Origin: DATIYW01 sp035517415
Lineage (GTDB): Bacteria; Acidobacteriota; Thermoanaerobaculia; Thermoanaerobaculales; Thermoanaerobaculaceae
NCBI GenBank assembly: GCA_035517415.1
Contig: DATIYW010000160.1
Location: 1 to 17,712, forward strand
Reading direction: 5' to 3'
DNA: 17,712 bases
Numbering within the stretch: position 1 is the stretch's first letter; every line of letters starts with the position of its first letter. A program made the position numbers and the translations under genes. Under the pieces are notes generated by a model. That model saw only the letters and a program-made list of their open reading frames with translations, did no database searches and had not been told where the DNA came from. Positions 6,667 to 13,719 of this stretch are shown in pieces.

Positions 6667-8019
6667 ATGGGCGGCGTGTTCAAGGCGTACGACATCCGGG
6701 GGCTCTACCCCAAAGAGATCGACGAGAAGCTGGCGTTCGCAGTGGGCTTCCACTTCCGCTCGATCCTCGAGCGCGAGGACCTCGAGCGCGGCGAGCGGGT
6801 GGTGATCAGTCGCGACATGCGCTCCTCCGGCGCGGCGCTCTCCCGCGCCCTCGCGGACGGCCTCCGCACCGCCGGCATCGGCGTCGTCGACATCGGGCTC
6901 GCGACCACGCCGATGAACTACTTCGCGATCGGCCACCTCCGCGTCGCCGGGGGGATCCAGGTGACGGCCAGCCACAACCCGGCGGCCTACAACGGGCTCA
7001 AGCTCTCACGCCGGGACGCCATTCCGGTGAGCAGCGAGACCGGCATCGGCGAGCTCGAGCGCCTGGTCGGGGCGGCCGCGGCGCCCGCCCCCGCGCCGGC
7101 CGCGCCGATCGAGACGCGCGACATCTTCCAGGCCTACGGCGACCACGTGCTGCGCTTCGTCACCAGCCGCGCGCCGCGCCTGCGCGTCGGCGTCGACGTC
7201 GCCAACGGCATGGCGACGCTCTACCGCCCGCTGCTCGAGGCGCTCAACATCGACATGGTGCCGCTGTTCTTCGGCCTCGACGGCAGCTTCCCGAACCACG
7301 AGGCGAACCCGCTCAAGCCCGAGAACCTGCGCGACCTCCAGCGGGCGGTCAAGGACGGCGGCTGCGCCCTCGGCATCGCGTTCGACGGCGACGCCGACCG
7401 TGCGATCTTCGTCGACGACGCGGCGGCGGCGGTCGGCGCCGACCTGATCACCGCGCTGCTCGCGCCCGCCATCCTGCAGCGCTTCCCGGAGGCGCCGATC
7501 GTCTACGACATCCGCTCGTCATGGGCGACGCGGGAGGCGATCGCCGCGGCGGGCGGGCGCCCGGTCCGCGAGCGCGTCGGCCACTCGTTCATGAAGGCGA
7601 CGATGCGGCGCATCGGCAGCCCGTTCGGCGGCGAGCTGGCGGGGCACTTCTACTACCGCGAGAACTACTTCGCCGACTCCTCGCTGATCACCGCGATCGA
7701 GGTGCTCAACCTCATGCGCCGCACCGGGCAGCCGCTGACGGCGCTGCTCCGACCGCTGCGCCGCTACGCCGGCACCGGCGAGGTCAACTTCCACGTCGAT
7801 GACAAGGCCGGGATGATCAAGCGCCTGGCGGAGATCTTCGCCGACGGCAAGATCGACTACCTCGACGGGATCACCGTCGAGTACCCGGACTGGTGGTTCA
7901 ACGTCCGCCCGTCGAACACGGAGCCGCTGCTCCGCCTCGTGATGGAAGCGAGGTCGGAGGCGCTGCTCGCCGCCGGCAAGGCGCGCGTGATGCCTATCCT
8001 CGGCCAGCCGGAGGCGTAG
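6667..8019 (+). CDS. Phosphomannomutase/phosphoglucomutase (AlgC/ManB type)
   Basis: This 450-residue alpha-D-phosphohexomutase converts mannose-6-P or glucose-6-P to the 1-phosphate, the entry point to GDP-mannose and UDP-glucose for envelope glycans. It has all four active-site elements: FKAYDIRG at the N-terminus (5-12), the phosphoserine loop TASHNP (100-105, S102), the Mg-binding DGDADR (240-245), the sugar-binding GELAGH (322-327) and the phosphate-binding RPSNTEP (414-420). Length and DGDADR match the bifunctional PMM/PGM branch rather than GlmM. A short Ala/Pro-rich linker (136-148) lies after domain 1. The 3' end overlaps the 3' end of the HD-GYP gene on the other strand by 26 bp. 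Confidence 0.92.
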   Translation: MGGVFKAYDIRGLYPKEIDEKLAFAVGFHFRSILEREDLERGERVVISRDMRSSGAALSRALADGLRTAGIGVVDIGLATTPMNYFAIGHLRVAGGIQVTASHNPAAYNGLKLSRRDAIPVSSETGIGELERLVGAAAAPAPAPAAPIETRDIFQAYGDHVLRFVTSRAPRLRVGVDVANGMATLYRPLLEALNIDMVPLFFGLDGSFPNHEANPLKPENLRDLQRAVKDGGCALGIAFDGDADRAIFVDDAAAAVGADLITALLAPAILQRFPEAPIVYDIRSSWATREAIAAAGGRPVRERVGHSFMKATMRRIGSPFGGELAGHFYYRENYFADSSLITAIEVLNLMRRTGQPLTALLRPLRRYAGTGEVNFHVDDKAGMIKRLAEIFADGKIDYLDGITVEYPDWWFNVRPSNTEPLLRLVMEARSEALLAAGKARVMPILGQPEA

Positions 8020-9703
8020 ACGCCACCGGCCTCAACCCCGGGTTCGAGGGGGGGTGAATGGCGCGGTAGATCCCGGTGTCCGACGACGGCGCCCCGGTGG
8101 CGGACGGCTGCGACGTGATCACCTCGATGACCGCCTCGACCACCACCGGGTCGAACTGCCGCCCGGCCTGCCGCCGCAGCTCCGCGATCGCGTCCTGCTG
8201 CGGGCGGCCGGTCGAATAGGGGCGGTCCATCGTCATCGCGTCGAGCGCGTCGATCGCGAGGATGATGCGCGACTCGAGCGGGATCTCCTCGCCGCGCAGG
8301 CCGCGGGGGTAGCCGGTGCCGTCGAAGTGCTCGTGGGCGCAGCGGATGATCTCCGCCGCCCGGTCGAGCTTGCCGATCCGCTCGACGATCAGCGCGCCCA
8401 CCTCCGGGTGGGTGAGGATCTGCTGCCGCTCGGAGCTGTCGAGCGGTCCCGACTTGTTGAGGATCTCGTTCGCGATCGCGATCTTGCCGACGTCGTGAAG
8501 GATCGCGGCGACCGAGAGAATGAAGCGCTGGTGGCTGGAGAAGCGCACCCACCCGCGCCGGTCGAGGACGTCCGCGGTGGCCATCGCAATCGCCTCGACG
8601 CGCTCGATGTGCTCGCGGGTGTAGTGGGACTTCGCCTCGACCACCTCGGCGAGCGTCGAGATCGCGCCGAGGTAGGTGTTGCGGATCTCGTCCGCCATGC
8701 GGTTGAACTCCCGCATCAGCGCGCCGAGCTCGTCCTCGCGGCCGGCCGGGAGGCGGACCATGAGGTGGCCCCGCGCCATCGCGGCAGTGCCCTCGAGAAG
8801 GGCGGAGAGCGGCGCCAGCAGGCGCGAGGCGAGCCCGCTGCCGAGCACGAACGCGAGCAGCACGCCGCCGGCGACCACCATCAGCCACGCCCGCAGCCCG
8901 ACCAGCAGGCTCTGTCCGGAGCGAATCGCCGACGTCATCAGCGCGACGTTGAGCACGGAGCCGTCGTCGAGCTGGAGGGCAGGCCGGCGGACGAGGACGT
9001 TCTTGAACACCCCGGCGAGCGGGGCGCGCGGCAGGTAGGCGGCCAGACCCCGCAGGTCCGGGTCGGAGGTCGCGGGCATCTCGGGCCAGGCCACCATCAC
9101 CTGGCGCCCGGCCTCGAGCGCGCCGACCATCTCGGCGGGCAGGATGCTCTCGAGCAGCGAGCCGTCGAGCGGCTCGCTCACCACCAGCCAGCGGTGCTCC
9201 TCCCCGGGCGCGGCCGGAAGTGGCGCGCAGAGCTTGAGCGACGCCTGCCCGCTCGCCGCGTGCTGCACCCAGGTCGCGGCGCGGCCGCCGGCGACCTTGG
9301 CGGCGATGCTCGGGTTGGAGGGCAGCCACTGGGTGTCGAGCCACGAACCGGTGCCGCGCTCCCAGCGGTAGACGTTGGTCTCGCGGCGCAGCCCGCGGAA
9401 GACCTCCATCCGCTCGACCCGGTAGAGCGCCAGGAGCTCGTGCAGCCGCGCGAGGGTCGCGGTACCGCCCGCGGTGTAGTCGGTGCGGGCGACGACGCCG
9501 GCGAGGTCGTCGCGGGCGCGCTCGAGCTCCGCGATCTTCCGCAGCAGCGCGTGGCTGACGGTCGCGGCGCTGCTCTCGAGGTTCTGCTCCTCCATCGTCT
9601 GGGTGCTGCGGACGAGGAGGACCAGGTGCACCGCGCCGATCAGGATCGCCGCCGCGAGGATCGAGACCAGGTGCGACAGCACGAGCTGCCAGCGGAGCTT
9701 CAT
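7994..9703 (-). CDS. Membrane HAMP/HD-GYP cyclic-di-GMP phosphodiesterase with periplasmic sensor domain
   Basis: The 569-residue protein has a TM helix at about 6-31, a periplasmic region of about 240 residues (32-270), a second TM at 272-293, a HAMP linker (about 291-343) and an HD-GYP domain (about 350-530). HD-GYP enzymes hydrolyse c-di-GMP. Visible motifs are YTREHIERV (H365), ILHDVGK (H403, D404), H432 in THPEVG and HEHFDGTGYP (457-466), followed by GEEIPLESRI. The usual HHE reads AHE here (A456), so one metal ligand appears absent and the site may be dinuclear. The start ATG overlaps the stop of the upstream binding-protein gene (ATGA), indicating coupled synthesis and a likely joint function. 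The last 38 residues are Pro/Gly/Ser-rich. Their coding sequence runs antiparallel over the mutase 3' end. Confidence 0.92.
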   Translation of the reverse strand: MKLRWQLVLSHLVSILAAAILIGAVHLVLLVRSTQTMEEQNLESSAATVSHALLRKIAELERARDDLAGVVARTDYTAGGTATLARLHELLALYRVERMEVFRGLRRETNVYRWERGTGSWLDTQWLPSNPSIAAKVAGGRAATWVQHAASGQASLKLCAPLPAAPGEEHRWLVVSEPLDGSLLESILPAEMVGALEAGRQVMVAWPEMPATSDPDLRGLAAYLPRAPLAGVFKNVLVRRPALQLDDGSVLNVALMTSAIRSGQSLLVGLRAWLMVVAGGVLLAFVLGSGLASRLLAPLSALLEGTAAMARGHLMVRLPAGREDELGALMREFNRMADEIRNTYLGAISTLAEVVEAKSHYTREHIERVEAIAMATADVLDRRGWVRFSSHQRFILSVAAILHDVGKIAIANEILNKSGPLDSSERQQILTHPEVGALIVERIGKLDRAAEIIRCAHEHFDGTGYPRGLRGEEIPLESRIILAIDALDAMTMDRPYSTGRPQQDAIAELRRQAGRQFDPVVVEAVIEVITSQPSATGAPSSDTGIYRAIHPPSNPGLRPVASTPPAGRG

Positions 9704-10947
9704 GGGCCGTTGCCCCCGGCGAGGAGCAGCCGCAGCTCCCCCAGCGACGGGGGCTGGCTCCGACCGGTGAGCTCGGCGAGCCGCTCGCGGGCGCGCGCGA
9801 AGCCCTCGCTCCAGTGCGCGGTCGGGGGGAGGAACTGCCCCTCCTCGAGCGCGTGGAGGAACCCGAAGGTGCCGGGCGAGGCCCCCGCCTGCTCGGACTC
9901 GTACGCGCTCAGGAGCACCGGCAGCCGTCGCGTCACGAGGTTGAGCCGCCGGTTGGCGTCGGGGCTGAGGAGGCGCGCCGCTACCTCGAGCGCGAGGTCG
10001 CCCCAGCGCGACTCGCGCGTGGCGACCACGCACTGGTAGCCGACCAGCGCTCGGGCCGGGTTGGGCGCGCCGCTCGGACGGGGGATCGGGATCACCCGGA
10101 ACGGGCGCTCGGTCTCCTCGAGCGCCTTGAGGAGCCAGGGGCCGGCGACGAAGCTGGCGAGCTTCCCCTCGGCGAAGAGCTGGAGCTGGAGCGATTCGAC
10201 GTCCACGCCGTGGCAGAGGAGCCAGCGGTCCGGGCTCTGCCACACCGGCGCCAGGCGCTCGATCGCGGCAAGCACGTCGGCGTCGCGCCAGAGGAAGTTG
10301 CCGTCGCGGTCGATCAGGGAGCCCTGCACGGCGTCGACGAACGGGGCGAGGTGGGCCGGGTTCGCGACGTCGAGCGCCATCGGGGCGACGCCGGCCGGGA
10401 GGTGCGCCGAGAGCAGGTCGTCGAGCGTTCGCGGCGGGCCGGGGAAGAACGCGGGGTCGTAGACCAGCGCCACGACCTCGGCGTTGATCGGGAACCCCAG
10501 CACCTGGTCGGAGTCGCTGACCGCGAGCACCGACTGGCCGACGAGCCGCCGGCGCAGCATCTCGACCCTGGCGGTCGGCACCTCGCCGATGATCCCTCGC
10601 TGCACGAGCTGGCCGAGCCACTCGTTCGGCACCACCGCGAGGTCGAGCGCTTCGCGCCCGCCGTGCGGCTGGTTCTTGGAGAGGTAGTCGTCGAGGCTCG
10701 CGTAGCTGAACTGCCGGACGTCGATGTCGACCGAGCCGATCTCCTGCGCGATGCGGATCAGCTCGCGGTGCAGCGCCTGCGTGGAGGTCGCCTCCCAGTA
10801 GGTGCCGACGGTGAGGTGGGCGCGCTGCTCGACGCCGCCGCCGCAGGCCGCGGCGAGGAGCGCGAGCCCCGCCGCCAGCGGCCCGGAATGGCGCGAGCGG
10901 CAGGGTCGCGCGCGGCGGGTCACGGCGAGGTGGGCCGGCAGGCTCAT
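9700..10947 (-). CDS. MalE-like extracellular solute-binding lipoprotein
   Basis: This 415-residue family 1 solute-binding protein has an N-terminal Arg-rich region, a hydrophobic stretch and a lipobox-like LLAAAC (C35) followed by GGG, so it is probably a lipoprotein facing the periplasm. MalE-type segments occur in order: DLAVVPNEWLGQLVQRGII (102-120), FPINAEVVALVYD (152-164), GPPRTLDDLL (170-179), LFAEGKLASFVAGPWL (257-272) and VGYQCVVATR (302-311). No permease or ATPase genes are adjacent. Instead the stop overlaps the start of the HD-GYP receptor gene, suggesting it presents a ligand to that receptor. Start choice is uncertain. ATG 10947 is listed; GTG 11001, in frame and 8 nt after a TAGACT, would add 18 residues, and GTG 10923 would remove eight. 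Confidence 0.85.
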   Translation of the reverse strand: MSLPAHLAVTRRARPCRSRHSGPLAAGLALLAAACGGGVEQRAHLTVGTYWEATSTQALHRELIRIAQEIGSVDIDVRQFSYASLDDYLSKNQPHGGREALDLAVVPNEWLGQLVQRGIIGEVPTARVEMLRRRLVGQSVLAVSDSDQVLGFPINAEVVALVYDPAFFPGPPRTLDDLLSAHLPAGVAPMALDVANPAHLAPFVDAVQGSLIDRDGNFLWRDADVLAAIERLAPVWQSPDRWLLCHGVDVESLQLQLFAEGKLASFVAGPWLLKALEETERPFRVIPIPRPSGAPNPARALVGYQCVVATRESRWGDLALEVAARLLSPDANRRLNLVTRRLPVLLSAYESEQAGASPGTFGFLHALEEGQFLPPTAHWSEGFARARERLAELTGRSQPPSLGELRLLLAGGNGP

Positions 10948-11009
10948 CGTATCGGTCGCGTCACGCTGCCCCGGGGACGGGCGGTTTCGACGGGCGGTCA
11001 CGCAGCGCC

Positions 11010-11015
11010 AGTCTA
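11010..11015 (-). promoter_or_regulatory. Candidate -10 element (TAGACT) for the binding-protein/HD-GYP operon
   Basis: On the minus strand TAGACT ends 8 nt before an in-frame GTG (11001), matching the leaderless spacing seen elsewhere, and 62 nt before ATG 10947. It lies in the 96-bp divergent region shared with the gene at 11044. No -35 consensus is seen. Confidence 0.45.
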
Positions 11016-11031
11016 GCAAAGCCGCGCGCGG

Positions 11032-11037
11032 TACCAT
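11032..11037 (+). promoter_or_regulatory. Candidate -10 element (TACCAT) for the gene at 11044
   Basis: TACCAT ends 6 nt before the GTG start at 11044 and there is no Shine-Dalgarno sequence. It is a weaker match to the -10 consensus than the others, and no -35 is visible. Confidence 0.35.
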
Positions 11038-11043
11038 GCTCCC

Positions 11044-11856
11044 GTGGGACGCGGGAGCGCGACCGACGCGGCGTCGCTGATCGCGTTGCTGGAGGGTGGG
11101 GAGCAGCCCGGCGAGGGCGAGCTCGCCGCGGTCCTGCGCCGGCCCAGCTGCCCGGGTCGTCTGGTCGAGCTGCTGGCCAACGCGAAGTTCGCGCGCGAGT
11201 CGCGCCGCCTGCTGCCGCTGCTCCTCCGCCATCCCGCCTGCCCGCGCCACTTCGCCTGGGACGCGCTGCCGCGCCTGGGGTGGCGCGACCTCCTCGACGT
11301 CGCCCGGGACCCGCGCACCGCGCCGCCGGTGCGGCGTCAGGCGGAGCGGAAGCTGACCGACCGGCTCCTCAACCTCACGCTCGGCGAGCGGGTGGCGCTG
11401 GCGCGCCTCGCCCCGCGCCCGATCATCGGCGCGATGCTGGGGCAGGACGACCCGGTCTGCGTCGAAGCGCTGCTGTCGAACCCGCAGTTCACCGAGGCGG
11501 ACGCCGTGCGGCTGCTGCAGCTGGCGAAGGGGCCGGCCGCGACCCTGGCGCTGCTGCACCATCCCAACTGGGGGCGTCGCCCCGAGATCCTGCGCGCCGC
11601 GGTGGAGAGCGGCTCGCTGCCGATGGGGATCGTCCTCGGCCTGATCGCCTCGCTCCCGGACGCAGCGCTGCGCCGGCTCGCCGCGGCACCCGACGCGCGC
11701 CGTCCGGTGCGCGATGCGGCGCGCCAGCTCCTCGACCGCCGGCGCGAGGACGCGCGCCGAGGACGTCCCTCGTCCCCACTTGAAACCGGTGGAACAACCT
11801 CTAAACTTCGCGACAATGGTCACGGTGACGAGAACGAGTCCGAAGGAGTTCGGTGA
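11044..11856 (+). CDS. Alpha-helical (HEAT/LRV-like) repeat protein, function unknown
   Basis: I do not recognise a named family. The 270-residue product has no signal peptide, no TM helix and no catalytic motif. It is built from short helical units of the form HP-x-(C/T)-P...L..L...RDL, for example RRPSCPGRLVELL (32-44), RHPACPRHFAWDALPRL (62-78), SNPQFTEADAVRLLQLA (145-161) and HHPNWGRRPEILRAA (172-186). This pattern resembles HEAT or leucine-rich-variant solenoids that bind proteins. Residues 63-108 align without gaps to the last 46 residues of the protein at 12595-13674 (15 identities by my count). The last 40 residues are hydrophilic, and the promoter of the RodZ-like gene is embedded in their coding sequence. 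The gene overlaps that gene by 41 bp. Confidence 0.75.
   Translation: MGRGSATDAASLIALLEGGEQPGEGELAAVLRRPSCPGRLVELLANAKFARESRRLLPLLLRHPACPRHFAWDALPRLGWRDLLDVARDPRTAPPVRRQAERKLTDRLLNLTLGERVALARLAPRPIIGAMLGQDDPVCVEALLSNPQFTEADAVRLLQLAKGPAATLALLHHPNWGRRPEILRAAVESGSLPMGIVLGLIASLPDAALRRLAAAPDARRPVRDAARQLLDRRREDARRGRPSSPLETGGTTSKLRDNGHGDENESEGVR
11780..11807 (+). promoter_or_regulatory. Sigma70-type promoter for rodZ-like gene (TTGAAA-N16-TAAACT)
   Basis: TTGAAA (11780-11785) and TAAACT (11802-11807), 16 nt apart, form one of the best promoter matches in the window. They lie in a short AT-richer patch inside the 3' end of the upstream gene. The ATG at 11816 is 8 nt past the -10, so the mRNA would be leaderless. 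Confidence 0.7.
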
Positions 11857-12595
11857 GTCGCTGAGGAGCGCGCGCCTCGCTGCCGGCGCAACCCTCGAGG
11901 CGATCGGCGATCGGACGAAGATCTCGCTTCGCCTGCTCGCGGCGCTGGAGGCCGGCGAGTTCGCCAAGCTGCCCAACCGCGCCTTCGCGAAGATGTTCCT
12001 GCGCCAGTATCTCGAGATCATCGGAGCACCCCAGAGCGAGTGGATCGACGCGTTCGACGCCGCCTGGGAACGCTCGTTCGGCCCGGAGCGGCCGACGTTC
12101 TCAGGCTCGGCGGCCCCGGTGCGCGGACGCCACCCGGGGCCCTGGATCGTCGGCCTCTGCCTCGTGGCGGCCGGGATCGCCGCGGTCCTCTGGCTCGAGC
12201 GCCGCAGCGGCGAGCCGCGCGCCGCCGCCGCGGCGCCCACGCCCGAGGCGCTCGCCCCGACCCCGGCCCAGCCGACCGCGCCGCCCGCGCCGCCGACGCC
12301 GGCGGCGACCGCGACGGCGACCCCCGCCCCCGGCGTGCTCACGATCCGCACCGGCGCCGAGGCGAGCTGGGTGTCGGCGCGGGTCGACGGCGGGAAGAGC
12401 GCCTCGCGGCTGATGCCGGCCGGGTCGGTCTGGGAGATCGACGCGGGAGGCCGCGACGTCGACCTCGTGCTGGGCGACGCCGGGGCCGTGAGCGTCACCT
12501 ACCTCGGCGAGAATCGCAGCCCGGCCGGCCGACGCGGCGAGGTCGCGCGGCTCCACCTGCGCGGGACGGCACGGCCCGCCGAGAGCGGGCAGTGA
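11816..12595 (+). CDS. RodZ-like cytoskeletal/cell-shape protein (HTH, TM, DUF4115)
   Basis: The 259-residue protein has the RodZ layout. A cytoplasmic helix-turn-helix domain (about 10-72: FGESLRSARLAAGATLEAI, then ISLRLLAALEAGEF and FAKMFLRQYLEIIG) resembles the part of RodZ that binds MreB. One TM helix follows (about 108-127), then an Ala/Pro/Thr linker (134-173) and a periplasmic beta-rich domain (174-252) that resembles DUF4115. RodZ links MreB filaments to the elongasome. No mreB is in the window. It has its own strong promoter inside the preceding gene. Its stop codon shares one base with the next start (TGATG), so the downstream repeat protein is probably coupled to it. A transcription-factor role is less likely given the TM and periplasmic domain. 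Confidence 0.82.
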   Translation: MVTVTRTSPKEFGESLRSARLAAGATLEAIGDRTKISLRLLAALEAGEFAKLPNRAFAKMFLRQYLEIIGAPQSEWIDAFDAAWERSFGPERPTFSGSAAPVRGRHPGPWIVGLCLVAAGIAAVLWLERRSGEPRAAAAAPTPEALAPTPAQPTAPPAPPTPAATATATPAPGVLTIRTGAEASWVSARVDGGKSASRLMPAGSVWEIDAGGRDVDLVLGDAGAVSVTYLGENRSPAGRRGEVARLHLRGTARPAESGQ

Positions 12596-13674
12596 TGCCC
12601 GAGCCGACCGGCATCTCGAGCGTCGCCGAACTGCTCGTCCGCCTCCGGCAGGGGCTGGCGCCCCGCGCGCTCAGGCTGTTCGCCGCGCAGGGCCTGCTCC
12701 CGGTCAGCCGCGAGGACCTCATCCGCGTCCTCGTCATCCTCGTCGCCGACGCCGACCCGGAGATCAGCGACGCGGCCAATGCCACGCTCACCACCTTCAG
12801 CAACGAGAACATGCTGGCGGTCCTCGGCGTGCCCGACGTCGAGCCGCTCGAGATCGACCTGCTCGCCCGCTGCCGCCAGGACGATTCGCTCTGGCAGGCG
12901 ATCGCCCGCCACCCCAGGACCGCGAACGAGACGCTGCGCTGGCTCGCCCGCGCCGCCTCCGCGCCGACGCAGGACGCGATCGTCACGAACCAGACGCGGC
13001 TGCTCGGCTGCCTCGAGATCCTCGAGGACCTGCGCGAGAACCCGCAGGTGAGCCAGGACGTGCTGCGCCGCGTGCGGGAGTTCGAGGAGGAGTTCCTCGA
13101 GAAGGCGACGGTCTGGGCTACGAGCGGCCCGGGGCCGGGCGAGATCCCCGAGACGCCGTCGATCGAGGAGGTGCTGGCAGAGCTCAAGGCCCTCGGCATG
13201 AACATCCCGGGGGGCGAGATCGAGCCCCGCTACGTGCCGGAGCCGGAGCCCGACGCACCGGCCGACCAGCGCGACGCGTACCTCCGCATCGGGTTGATGA
13301 ACACCTACCAGCGCATCATGCAGGCGCTCGTCGGCAGCGGCGAGGAGCGCATGATCCTGGTCCGCGACCGCAGCCTGCTGGTGGTGCGCGCGGTGATCCA
13401 GAGCCCCAAGCTCTCCGACAACGAGCGGGAGAAGATCGCGGGCATGCGCAGCGCCAACGAGGAGGCGCTGCGGATGATCAGCCGACGGCCGCAGTGGCTG
13501 CGCCGCTACCCCGTGCTGCGCAACCTCGCGTTCAACCCCAAGACCCCGCCGGGCATTGCGCTACAATTGGCGCGGCGACTGTCGATGCGAGATCTGCGCC
13601 TGATCAGTCGGGACCACAACGTCCCGGAGCTCGTCCGGAAGGCTGCGCGCGAGAAGCTGGAACAGTCCCGGTGA
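12595..13674 (+). CDS. Alpha-helical repeat protein coupled to rodZ-like gene, function unknown
   Basis: This 359-residue soluble protein belongs to no family I can name. An all-helical N-terminal half (1-170) contains a HEAT-like unit (ADADPEISDAANATLTTF, 51-68) and a unit starting ARHPRTANETLRWLARA (104-120). A Glu/Pro-rich linker follows (about 178-226). The C-terminal helical half (227-359) ends in FNPKTPPGIALQLARRLSMR (313-332) and RDHNVPELVRKAAREKL. Its last 46 residues match residues 63-108 of the protein at 11044, so the two are probably related. Starting at ATG 12595, it overlaps the RodZ-like stop by one base, so the pair is likely made in fixed ratio. Position suggests a cytoplasmic partner or adaptor of the RodZ-like protein; that is inference. 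Confidence 0.8.
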   Translation: MPEPTGISSVAELLVRLRQGLAPRALRLFAAQGLLPVSREDLIRVLVILVADADPEISDAANATLTTFSNENMLAVLGVPDVEPLEIDLLARCRQDDSLWQAIARHPRTANETLRWLARAASAPTQDAIVTNQTRLLGCLEILEDLRENPQVSQDVLRRVREFEEEFLEKATVWATSGPGPGEIPETPSIEEVLAELKALGMNIPGGEIEPRYVPEPEPDAPADQRDAYLRIGLMNTYQRIMQALVGSGEERMILVRDRSLLVVRAVIQSPKLSDNEREKIAGMRSANEEALRMISRRPQWLRRYPVLRNLAFNPKTPPGIALQLARRLSMRDLRLISRDHNVPELVRKAAREKLEQSR

Positions 13675-13684
13675 CGAGCCGGGT

Positions 13685-13690
13685 TACCAT
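13685..13690 (+). promoter_or_regulatory. Possible -10 element (TACCAT) before the J-domain gene
   Basis: TACCAT, preceded by T, lies in the 45-nt gap between the repeat-protein stop and the J-domain start. It would give a 5' UTR of about 20 nt carrying the AAAGG ribosome site (13710-13714). No -35 is visible, so read-through from upstream is equally possible. Confidence 0.3.
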
Positions 13691-13719
13691 GGAGACGAGA
13701 ATCGGATCGAAAGGTGGCG

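Noticed and set aside
8030..8049. Inverted repeat CCTCAACCC/GGGTTCGAGG after the mutase stop as a terminator
   Set aside because: It has almost no loop and a bulge, no T-tract follows, and it lies within the HD-GYP coding sequence.
9700..12498. 932-codon open frame on the minus strand extending far upstream of the binding-protein gene
   Set aside because: Only 9700-10947 (or to 11001) resembles a protein family. The rest is antisense to the RodZ-like and 11044 genes, and long antisense frames are common at this GC content.
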